Part shown: piece after piece, positions 22,062 to 29,208 of the stretch
Layout of the letters: every line of letters starts with the position of its first letter
Position numbering within the stretch: position 1 is the stretch's first letter
NCBI RefSeq assembly: GCF_002812705.1
Contig: NZ_CP025030.1
Location: 5,766,001 to 5,830,000, forward strand
Direction: 5' to 3'
Length of the DNA: 64,000 nt
Source of the DNA: Achromobacter spanius
GTDB taxonomy: Bacteria; Pseudomonadota; Gammaproteobacteria; Burkholderiales; Burkholderiaceae_B
Notes under the pieces: generated by a model
What the model was told of the DNA's origin: nothing
Seen by the model: only the letters and a program-made list of their open reading frames with translations
The model's database searches: none
Position numbers and translations under genes: made by a program

Positions 22062-22763
22062 TTGAATTCAACCGATCTTTCTTCCTCTCGATCCAGCGTC
22101 TCTTTCCAATCGGTGTTCGGTCCCCTGGACCTGGACGGCGCAACCCCGCTCGCGACCGGCGGCGACCGCCACATTTTCCAGCATCCGCATTCCCCCGACC
22201 TGCTCGTCAAGGTCATGGACATGCGCGCCCGCGCGATCTATCTGGAGGCGCGGCCGTTCAAGCGTTGGTACAAGCAGTACCAGCGTGAAAGCGCCTACCG
22301 CGTCTATCTGAACGAGATATCGGAATACGTCACCACCACCACCCGCCCGTCGGGCGTGTGGCAAGTGCCCATGGCGCGCATCCTGGGCGTGGCGCAAACC
22401 TCGCTGGGCCTGGGCCTGGTGGTGGAAAAGATCACGGACGCCGACGGCAACATTGCGCCCACCGTGGCTGACCTGGCCGCGCAGGGCAAGGTGGACGCGC
22501 AGTTCTTCGAACAGTTGGACGAGTTCTTCAACGACCTGGCCGACGCGCATGTCGTGCTGCACGACATCTCCGCCAGCAATATCGCCTGTGGCCAGAACGC
22601 CGAGGGCAAGCAGGGCATGTACCTGATCGACGGGTTCGGGGTCTTGCCGCTGATTCCGCTTTACGCCTGGAGCAAGCGCCTGAACCGCAAGCGCATTGCG
22701 CGCAAATACCAGGAAATGCGCCAGTCCCTGCAAGCGCGCATCGACGCCGCAAAGGCCGCCTAG
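22062..22763 (+). CDS. YrbL family protein (kinase-like fold)
   Basis: A 233-residue protein of the PhoP-network YrbL family, with a small protein-kinase-like fold. GGDRHIFQHPHSPDLLVKV corresponds to the glycine loop and lysine strand, and VVLHDISASNIAC to the catalytic-loop position with HD in place of a full HRD-N pattern. DGFGVLPLIPL marks the DFG-like site and the family's typical tail. No biochemical role is known to me. The longest frame starts at TTG (22062); GTG at 22113 is an alternative. It is convergent with mpg across a 15-bp repeat array. Confidence 0.78.
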   Translation: MNSTDLSSSRSSVSFQSVFGPLDLDGATPLATGGDRHIFQHPHSPDLLVKVMDMRARAIYLEARPFKRWYKQYQRESAYRVYLNEISEYVTTTTRPSGVWQVPMARILGVAQTSLGLGLVVEKITDADGNIAPTVADLAAQGKVDAQFFEQLDEFFNDLADAHVVLHDISASNIACGQNAEGKQGMYLIDGFGVLPLIPLYAWSKRLNRKRIARKYQEMRQSLQARIDAAKAA

Positions 22764-22764
22764 C

Positions 22765-22824
22765 GCGCCGGACGTTGGGGCGCCGGGCATCCGGGCGCCG
22801 GGCATCCGGGCTCCTAGCGTTCGG
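22765..22824. repeat. four tandem 15-bp repeats bridging the yrbL-like and mpg stops
   Basis: Two identical 15-bp units GCGCCGGGCATCCGG (22780, 22795) are flanked by degenerate copies at 22765 and 22810. The array starts one base after the yrbL-like TAG and its last unit contains the mpg stop. The contexts CCTAGCG occur at both gene ends. Confidence 0.88.
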
Positions 22825-23557
22825 GCGATTGAATTTCAGGCGCCTCGGGCAGCACGACGCCCTGGCGGTCCACCCACACGTAGTCATGGCCGGCACGTTG
22901 CCCGCGCCGCAACGGGTTGCGTGTGCAGAACGCGGCGTAGGCCGGATCCACGAAGCGGTAGTGCAGATGCTCGTCGCGCCCTGGCGGGATGCCCAGGCGC
23001 GTGGTGCAGACCAGGGCTTGCGGTGAGCCACCCACGTCCTCCACATACAGCGCGCCGGGATCGAAGCGGCGCGCGTCCCACTGCGGCACCTTCAGCCCCA
23101 ACGAACGGCACAGCAGCGTCTGCCCCGCGCACAGACGCGACGGTGGACGCGGCAGACCCCGCGCATCCGGGTTCAACTGCTGCATGCGGGCCAGCGCCTC
23201 GGGGCCGGACAGCGCGTCCGTCCACGGATACCCGGACTTGATCAGCACGGCATTACCCGGCCCGGCGGCGCTGAAATTCAGCGAATCGCCGCCCCGCGCG
23301 TAATACATGTAGATGACGCCGCCATCCATGAAGAGCGCGCGGCGCTTGTGGGTGTAGCCCAGCGAGGCGTGGCTGCCCTTTTCTTCCAGGTAGTAGGCCT
23401 CGGTTTCGATGATGCGCGCCGACAGCCACAGCCCGTCCACGCAATGGCGGATGACCTTGCCCAACAAGTCGCGCGCCAGCGTGCAGGCATCGCGATCAAA
23501 AAAGGCATCGGGCAGCGCCTGGCCGGCGCCGCGCGATGCCTGGATGGGGGACGCCAT
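22814..23557 (-). CDS. mpg: 3-methyladenine DNA glycosylase (AAG/MPG type)
   Basis: Excises alkylated and deaminated purines from DNA. It has 247 residues. The core runs from DLLGKVIRH through the catalytic motif IIETEAYYLEEKGSHAS (the first Glu after IIET is the expected general base) to a DNA-intercalating loop with MYYARGGDSLNF. It lies 15 bases downstream of the YffB-like gene on the same strand and so probably belongs to the end of the pot transcript. It starts at MASPIQASRG. Confidence 0.94.
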   Translation of the reverse strand: MASPIQASRGAGQALPDAFFDRDACTLARDLLGKVIRHCVDGLWLSARIIETEAYYLEEKGSHASLGYTHKRRALFMDGGVIYMYYARGGDSLNFSAAGPGNAVLIKSGYPWTDALSGPEALARMQQLNPDARGLPRPPSRLCAGQTLLCRSLGLKVPQWDARRFDPGALYVEDVGGSPQALVCTTRLGIPPGRDEHLHYRFVDPAYAAFCTRNPLRRGQRAGHDYVWVDRQGVVLPEAPEIQSPER

Positions 23558-23572
23558 CGCAGCCGGGTGGCG

Positions 23573-23929
23573 TCAGGCGAAACGTTCGCCGTAGCGCTTT
23601 TCGCTAAAGCCCACGGTGACCTCGCCATCGGGCGTCACGGTGACCGGGCGGCGCACCAAGGCCGGGTATTCGGCAATCAGGTCGCTCCATTGCTTGTCCG
23701 TCGCGGCCGACTTGCGGTCTTCCGGCAGGTTGCGCCAGGTCATCGATGAGCGGTTGACCAGCTTTTCCCAACCGCCGACCTTGTCGGACCACGATTTCAG
23801 CGTGGCCGCCTCAACCGGGTGATCGCGGTAATCCACGAACACATGGTCGACGCCGTGTTCTGACAGCCAGTCGCGCGCCTTGACGCAGGTGCTGCACTTG
23901 GTCAGGCCATACAGGGTGGTTTGCTTCAT
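23573..23929 (-). CDS. ArsC/Spx-like protein of the YffB group
   Basis: A 118-residue thioredoxin-fold protein with an N-terminal CSTC pair (TLYGLTKCSTCVKARDWL) and a C-terminal region AALVRRPVT-like that fits the ArsC/YffB family. It lacks the arsenate reductase context, so a glutathione-dependent or regulatory role is more likely than arsenate resistance. Its ATG overlaps the potI TGA (ATGA, 23926-23929), which makes it the fifth gene of a potFGHI unit. Confidence 0.88.
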   Translation of the reverse strand: MKQTTLYGLTKCSTCVKARDWLSEHGVDHVFVDYRDHPVEAATLKSWSDKVGGWEKLVNRSSMTWRNLPEDRKSAATDKQWSDLIAEYPALVRRPVTVTPDGEVTVGFSEKRYGERFA

Positions 23930-24735
23930 TTGGATTCAGATTCCTTGCGCCATTGCAGGCGGTTGGCCAGGATCACGCACGTGCCCACGGCCAGGATGAA
24001 CAAGGTGGCCAGCGCGTTGATCTCGGGTTTGAGCCCCAGGCGCACCCGCGAAAACACTTCCATCGGCAGCGTGCTGGAGCTGGGGCCGGACAGGAACGAC
24101 GCCAGCACCACGTCGTCCAGCGACAGCGTGAACGACAACAACCAGGCCGACGCCAGCGCCGGCGCGATCAGCGGCAGCGTGATCTTGAAGAACACGGTGA
24201 TGGGGGTTGCGCCCAGGTCCAGCGCGGCCTCTTCCAGCGAGCGGTCCAGGTCGCGGATGCGGGTCTGGATGACGACGGCCACAAACGCCATGCATAGCGT
24301 CACGTGCCCCACCCAGATGGTGAACACGCCATTTTCAGAGGGCCAGCCCAGGCTGCCGCGCAGTTCCACGAACATCAGCAGCAAGGAAATTCCCAGCACC
24401 ACTTCCGGAATAACCAGCGGCGCGCTCAGCATGCCCACGTACAGCGAAAAGCCACGGAAGCGTCCCATGCGCCCCAGCACATAGCCGGCCCACGTACCGA
24501 TGATGACGGCGGCCGTGGCCGTCAGCGCCGCGATGCGAAACGACAGCCACGCGGCCCGCAAGAGCGCGTCGTCGTTGACCAGCGCGTGATACCAGCGAAA
24601 CGAGAAGCCCGCCCACGACGTGACGGTGGGCGACTCGTTGAACGAGAACACCATCAGGCTGATAATGGGCACATACAGGAAGAAGTACCCCAGGCCCAGC
24701 ACCACGGCGCGCAATGTCTTGTTGGGACCCTTCAT
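23926..24735 (-). CDS. potI: putrescine ABC transporter permease PotI
   Basis: Inner-membrane permease of 269 residues with about six transmembrane helices and the ABC-permease EAA loop (EEAALDLGATPITVFFKITLPL near 185-205), which docks on the PotG ATPase. It is the second permease of the PotFGHI importer. The start MKGPNKTLRAVVLGLG overlaps the end of potH by four bases. The order PotF-G-H-I and the spacing match the E. coli operon. Confidence 0.93.
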   Translation of the reverse strand: MKGPNKTLRAVVLGLGYFFLYVPIISLMVFSFNESPTVTSWAGFSFRWYHALVNDDALLRAAWLSFRIAALTATAAVIIGTWAGYVLGRMGRFRGFSLYVGMLSAPLVIPEVVLGISLLLMFVELRGSLGWPSENGVFTIWVGHVTLCMAFVAVVIQTRIRDLDRSLEEAALDLGATPITVFFKITLPLIAPALASAWLLSFTLSLDDVVLASFLSGPSSSTLPMEVFSRVRLGLKPEINALATLFILAVGTCVILANRLQWRKESESK

Positions 24736-25652
24736 TTGCGGCCTCCGTTGGCTTGTTCCTGCTGTTTGACCTGGTTGTACTGGAAGTAAACCAAGGGCAC
24801 GAGCAGCAGCAGTACCATCACGCAGGTCACCGCCGACGCCATGGGCCAGTCCGCGTTATTGAAGAACTCGTTCCACATGACGCGGCCCATCATCAGCGTG
24901 TTGGCGCCGCCCAGCATTTCGGGGATGACGTATTCGCCCACGGCCGGAATGAATACCAGCATGGCGCCCGCTATCACGCCCTGGCGCGATAGCGGCACGG
25001 TGATCTGCCAGAACGCCTGCCAGGGCTTGGCGCCCAGGTCGTAAGCCGCTTCCAGCAAGCGCAGATCCATCTTCACCAGCGTGGCGTACAGCGGCAGGAT
25101 GAAGAACGGCAGGTACGCATAGACCATGCCGATGTAGACCGCCACGTCGGTGCGATAGATTTCCAGCGGGCTGGAAATAATGCCCAGGCTTTGCAGCAGG
25201 TTGTTCAACAGGCCATCGTTACGCAGGATGCCCACCCACGCATAGACGCGCAGCAGCAGCGACGTCCAGAACGGCAGGATCACGCCCAGCAGCAGCAGGT
25301 TGCGCACCCGTGGCGACGAGCGCGCGATGTAATACGCAATGGGATAACCGATCAGCACGCAGATCAGCGTGGTGATGCCGGCGATCTTCACTGAACTGAG
25401 GTAGGTCTTGAAGTACAGGCTGTCGGTAAACAGCAGGATGTAGCCGCGCAGGTGCAGGCTGAACTGCACCGCTTCGTCCTGGAATTGCGCCAGCGGCGTA
25501 TACGGCGGAATGCCGAATTCCACTTCGGCAAAGCTGATCTTCAATACCAGCAGGAAGGGCAGCAGCAGGAACAGCACCAGCCAGGCAAACGGCGGCACCA
25601 CCGCCAGCGCCCGGCCGGAAGGCAACCAGTCGCGGGGCGAAAAGCGGATCAT
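24732..25652 (-). CDS. potH: putrescine ABC transporter permease PotH
   Basis: Inner-membrane permease of 306 residues with six predicted helices, the first at about 16-38 (ALAVVPPFAWLVLFLLLPFLL). The EAA loop reads [34 protein letters not shown] is the start, its ATG overlapping the potG stop (25649-25652). It pairs with PotI to form the membrane channel. Confidence 0.93.
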   Translation of the reverse strand: MIRFSPRDWLPSGRALAVVPPFAWLVLFLLLPFLLVLKISFAEVEFGIPPYTPLAQFQDEAVQFSLHLRGYILLFTDSLYFKTYLSSVKIAGITTLICVLIGYPIAYYIARSSPRVRNLLLLGVILPFWTSLLLRVYAWVGILRNDGLLNNLLQSLGIISSPLEIYRTDVAVYIGMVYAYLPFFILPLYATLVKMDLRLLEAAYDLGAKPWQAFWQITVPLSRQGVIAGAMLVFIPAVGEYVIPEMLGGANTLMMGRVMWNEFFNNADWPMASAVTCVMVLLLLVPLVYFQYNQVKQQEQANGGRK

Positions 25653-26776
25653 GACGCCAGCACCGTCGCGCTGTCTTCGCCCCAGCTGACGAAGATTTCT
25701 TCGTCGATGCCCGGCGCGTCCATCTGCGCCAGCAGCAGGCTGGGCACGCTGGCTTCCACCGTCTTGCCGGAATCCAGGCGGATCTGATAGAGCGCGTAGC
25801 TGCCCATCCACGCCATGTGGCTGACCATGCCGTGCGCCCAGTTGTATTCACCCGGCGGTTGCTCGCGCGACACCACCAGGCGCTCGGGCCGGATGGAGAC
25901 GTGCACTTCCATGCCCAGCGGCTCGCTCACGCCGTGGTTCACGAACAAAGGCCGCGTCAATTCGCCGCATTCGATGGCGACGTGGTCGGGCTCGTCCACC
26001 ACGATGGTGCCGGTGAACATATTGGTCGACCCGATGAAGCTGGCCACGAAGCGCGAGTTCGGAAAGGCATAGACGTCTTGCGGCGTGCCGCACTGGACGA
26101 TCTGGCCTTCGGTCATGACGGCTAGGCGGTGCGCCATGGTCATGGCCTCTTCCTGGTCGTGCGTCACCATGATGCAGGTCACGCCGACCTGTTCAAGAAT
26201 CTTCACCAGTTCAATCTGCGTCTTCTGGCGAATCTGCTTGTCCAGCGCGGACATCGGTTCGTCCAGCAACAGCAGCTTGGGTCGCTTGACCAGGCTGCGC
26301 GCCAGCGCCACGCGCTGCTGCTGGCCGCCCGACAGCTGGTTCGGCTTGCGGCGCGAATAACCGGCCATCTGGACCAAGTCCAGCGCTTCGAACACGCGGT
26401 CGTGAATTTCGGCGCGGTCCACGCCTTCCTGCTTCAGGCCGAACGCCACATTGGCTTCAACCGTCATGTGCGGGAACAGGGCGTAGGACTGGAACATCAT
26501 GTTCACGGGCCGGCGGTACGGCGGCACGGCAGTGATGTCCTCTCCGTCCAGCAGGATTTGCCCGGAGGTTGCGTCCTCAAAGCCCGCCAGCATGCGCAGC
26601 AAGGTGGATTTGCCGCTGCCGGAGCTTCCCAGCAGCGCAAAGATCTCGTTGCGCTTGACGGACAGGTTGACGGAACGCACGGCGACCACATCGCCAAAGA
26701 TCTTGACCACATCGGACACCCGGACGAATTCGTCCGGGTCGGCCGTATGCGGCGCCGAGTAACGGCTATCGCTCAT
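25649..26776 (-). CDS. potG: putrescine ABC transporter ATP-binding protein PotG
   Basis: ATPase of the putrescine importer, 375 residues. It shows Walker [10 protein letters not shown] near 51-59, the signature [15 protein letters not shown], Walker [13 protein letters not shown] and the H-loop MVTHDQEEA, followed by a C-terminal TOBE-type regulatory domain (about 290-375). It lies six bases after potF and overlaps potH. Confidence 0.95.
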   Translation of the reverse strand: MSDSRYSAPHTADPDEFVRVSDVVKIFGDVVAVRSVNLSVKRNEIFALLGSSGSGKSTLLRMLAGFEDATSGQILLDGEDITAVPPYRRPVNMMFQSYALFPHMTVEANVAFGLKQEGVDRAEIHDRVFEALDLVQMAGYSRRKPNQLSGGQQQRVALARSLVKRPKLLLLDEPMSALDKQIRQKTQIELVKILEQVGVTCIMVTHDQEEAMTMAHRLAVMTEGQIVQCGTPQDVYAFPNSRFVASFIGSTNMFTGTIVVDEPDHVAIECGELTRPLFVNHGVSEPLGMEVHVSIRPERLVVSREQPPGEYNWAHGMVSHMAWMGSYALYQIRLDSGKTVEASVPSLLLAQMDAPGIDEEIFVSWGEDSATVLAS

Positions 26777-26782
26777 GATGAC

Positions 26783-27886
26783 TTATCTTCCAGACTTCAG
26801 CTCGGACCACATCCGGTTTTGCAGGCGTTGAATGTTCAAGGGCAGCGCCTTGATCACATACAGGGTCTTGGAGACCTCCGCCGGCGGATAGATCATGGGG
26901 TTGTCGGCCACGTCCTTCACCACGTATTTCCGCGCCTCTTTGTTGGCGTTGGGATAGAACATGGTGTTGGTGATGGCGGCGTGCACCTGCGGCGTTTCGA
27001 TGTAGTTGATGAACGCCAGGGCTTCCTCGGGATGCGGCGCATCCTTCGGAATGACCATCAGGTCGAACCACGCGGGCGCGCCGCCCTTCGGAATGAAGTA
27101 GTTCACTTCATACGACTTCTTGGCCTCTTGCGCGCGCTTGCGGGCGATCATCACGTCGCCCGAAAAACCGTAGACCATGCACAGGTCGCCCACGGCCAGC
27201 TCATCGATATAGCCCGACGAACTGAACTGGCGGATGTACGGGCGGATCTGCTTCAAGACATCCAGCGCGGCCTTGTAGTCGTCGGCGTTGGTGCTGTTGG
27301 GATCCTTGCCCAGGTACTTCAGCACGGCCGGGAACACCTGCGCAGCTTCGTCCAGCATCGAGATGCCGCACTCTTTCAGCTTGGCGGCATTCTCGGGCTT
27401 GAAGATCATGTCCCAGTTGGCCAGGTCTACGTTGTCGCCCATGATCTGCTTGACCTTGGTGACGTTGTAGCCCAGGCCGTTGGTGCCGTAGCCCCACGGA
27501 ATGGCGTGCTCGTTGCCCGGGTCGACCGAGGCGACCAGCGCCATCAGTTCCGGGTCCAGGTACTTCCAGTTGGGAATCTTGGACTTGTCCAGCTTCTGGA
27601 ACAGCCCGGCCTGGATCTGGCGCGAGGCGTAATGGGTGGAGGGGACAACAACGTCGTACCCCGACTTGCCGGCAAGCAGCTTGGCTTGCAGCGTGTCGTT
27701 GCTGTCATAGACGTCATAGCGGACCTTGATGCCGGTTTCCTTTTCGAAACCCGGAATCGTGTCCGGCGCCGTGTATTCGGCCCAGTTGTAGACGTTGACG
27801 ACCTTGTCCTGCGCGACCGCCGACGATGCCGATGCCGCGACCAACACCGCGCCAAGCGCCCAGCGCATTCCCGCCCTTAGTTCCAT
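26783..27886 (-). CDS. potF: putrescine-binding periplasmic protein PotF
   Basis: Periplasmic polyamine-binding protein of 367 residues. The signal peptide includes the hydrophobic run ALGAVLVAASASSAVA with a cut before QDK. The mature chain begins VVNVYNWAEY, the spermidine/putrescine-binding signature. A later SSGYIDELAVGDLCMVYGFSGD region is typical of PotF/PotD. A purine-rich AAGGGGG precedes the ATG at 27886; an ATG six codons on is the alternative. It leads the potFGHI operon. Confidence 0.93.
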   Translation of the reverse strand: MELRAGMRWALGAVLVAASASSAVAQDKVVNVYNWAEYTAPDTIPGFEKETGIKVRYDVYDSNDTLQAKLLAGKSGYDVVVPSTHYASRQIQAGLFQKLDKSKIPNWKYLDPELMALVASVDPGNEHAIPWGYGTNGLGYNVTKVKQIMGDNVDLANWDMIFKPENAAKLKECGISMLDEAAQVFPAVLKYLGKDPNSTNADDYKAALDVLKQIRPYIRQFSSSGYIDELAVGDLCMVYGFSGDVMIARKRAQEAKKSYEVNYFIPKGGAPAWFDLMVIPKDAPHPEEALAFINYIETPQVHAAITNTMFYPNANKEARKYVVKDVADNPMIYPPAEVSKTLYVIKALPLNIQRLQNRMWSELKSGR

Positions 27887-27927
27887 TACAAGCCCCCTTG
27901 CCGTATGCCGTGTATGTCAGGACTACC

Positions 27928-27952
27928 AAAAGGCGAAATGATAAAGCCTTTT
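27928..27952 (-). terminator. stem-loop between kdkA and potF
   Basis: AAAAGGC (27928-27934) and GCCTTTT (27946-27952) form a 7-bp stem with an 11-base loop. It lies past the kdkA stop on the minus strand and upstream of potF, so it probably separates the two units or sits in the potF leader. Confidence 0.5.
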
Positions 27953-28031
27953 AGCGATGGCCTGCCCAACTTTAGCGGCGAATTGGCGCATTTGAAGGCT
28001 GATCGCGACGGCAACGCCCCTTTGCGGTGGT

Positions 28032-28796
28032 TCAGGGTTGGACGCCCACGCCCCAGGCGGTCCAGTAGCTGTCGCGCAGCTTCATCCAGAAGCGGTCGCC
28101 CTCGTCGCCCGCCACCTTGACGAGCGAGCGGCGCAACCGGTCCAGATTGCTCTGGCGCTGGCGTTCGGACAGCGCCCCCAGCGTGCCGCGGTCGAAATCG
28201 ATCAGCCAGACCCGGTTGTCGCCACCGATCAGGATATTGAAGGCGTTCAAGTCGGCGTGCCAGACGCCGGCACGGTGCATGCGGACAATGGCCTGCGCCA
28301 CCGCGCCCCAGAGCGGCTCGGCCAGCGCGTGGGCCAGCGGCCGCACGCCCGGAATGCGTTCCACCACGATGGCCGCGCGGTAGATCGGGCCTTGGCGCCA
28401 GTAGGCGGCGGCCAAAGGCGCCGGCACGTCCAGCCCCTGCGCGCGCATCTCGGCCAGCAAGCGGAATTCGCGGAAGCTGCGAGTGCGGTCCTCGCCGTTC
28501 CAAAGATAGGCGTCGCGGCTGATGCGGGCGATCATGCCGCCGCGCCGGTAGCGCCTCAACACGCCCTGCCAGCCCGCGCCCTGCACGAACCAGGCGGCTT
28601 GGCGGCCACCGGCGTCCACCGGGCGGGCGCGGTCGCCGTAATGGGACGGGTTGAAAATGTCGGGGCCGGCGTCCGCCAAGCGCGATGCATCGCTCAACAT
28701 GGCGCCCGCAAGCGGACCCGCCCAGGATTGGCGCAGCGCGCCGGATCGCGCGTCGACAGCGCGCGCGCCGTCAGCCTTCACGCCGTCAACCTTCAC
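28032..28796 (-). CDS. kdkA: 3-deoxy-D-manno-octulosonic acid (Kdo) kinase
   Basis: Phosphorylates the Kdo residue of the LPS inner core. The protein has a lipopolysaccharide-kinase fold: RRYRRGGMIARISRDAYLW, the catalytic loop WHADLNAFNILI and the metal-binding IDFDRG. The longest frame (254 residues) starts at GTG 28796, but the N-terminal codons are two copies of a 15-bp repeat. GTG at 28781, which has AAGG eight bases upstream, or ATG at 28700 are plausible starts. It overlaps the haemoglobin gene end and closes the ybbP-like, trHb, kdkA unit. Confidence 0.88.
   Translation of the reverse strand: MKVDGVKADGARAVDARSGALRQSWAGPLAGAMLSDASRLADAGPDIFNPSHYGDRARPVDAGGRQAAWFVQGAGWQGVLRRYRRGGMIARISRDAYLWNGEDRTRSFREFRLLAEMRAQGLDVPAPLAAAYWRQGPIYRAAIVVERIPGVRPLAHALAEPLWGAVAQAIVRMHRAGVWHADLNAFNILIGGDNRVWLIDFDRGTLGALSERQRQSNLDRLRRSLVKVAGDEGDRFWMKLRDSYWTAWGVGVQP
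28767..28796. repeat. two 15-bp repeats at the haemoglobin stop / kdkA start
   Basis: GCCGTCAGCCTTCAC (28767) and GCCGTCAACCTTCAC (28782). Each contains TCA, so the haemoglobin stop (28786-28788) is repeated in frame 15 bases later, and kdkA gains a repeated VKVDG/VKADG N terminus. Confidence 0.85.
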
Positions 28797-29208
28797 GATT
28801 GCGCATCCAGTCGGCCACGCCGTAGAAAGATTCCAGCAGCCGCTCCGCGAGCGCCGGGTCGATGCCCTGGTCTTCCATGGCCCGCCCGATGCAGATCACC
28901 CACTGGTCGCGCTCGACCTGGCCGATGGAAAACGGCAGGTGCCGCGCGCGCAGCCGGGGGTGGCCGAAGCGTTCGATGTAGTGGTCCGGCCCGCCAAAAT
29001 AGCCGCACAGGAACCAGAACAGCTTGTTGCGCGCCTCGTCCAGGCTGGGGCCGTGGGCGGCGCGCAGTTCTTTCAGGTCGGGCTCCATGTCCATCAGGTC
29101 ATAGAAGCGGTCGACCAGCGCGCGCACGCCGGGCTCGCCGCCAAGAAGGTCAAAAATGCTGCTGGAATTTTCCACAGGTTCGCTAATGGTATGGACGCGG
29201 GTCGTCAT
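28786..29208 (-). CDS. group 2 truncated haemoglobin
   Basis: A small haem protein of 140 residues with a 2-on-2 globin fold, probably for oxygen or nitric-oxide chemistry. Visible landmarks are FDLLGGEPGVRALVDRFYDLM (helices A/B with the B10 Tyr), the haem-ligand His in RFGHPRLRARHLPF, and the C-terminal WVICIGRAMEDQG with the G8 Trp. The ATG at 29208 shares one base with the upstream permease stop (TGATG). The physiological ligand is not shown by sequence. Confidence 0.92.
   Translation of the reverse strand: MTTRVHTISEPVENSSSIFDLLGGEPGVRALVDRFYDLMDMEPDLKELRAAHGPSLDEARNKLFWFLCGYFGGPDHYIERFGHPRLRARHLPFSIGQVERDQWVICIGRAMEDQGIDPALAERLLESFYGVADWMRNREG

Noticed and set aside
23573..23929. Arsenate reductase for arsenic resistance
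   Set aside because: No ars genes adjoin, and the sequence fits the YffB group of the same fold better.
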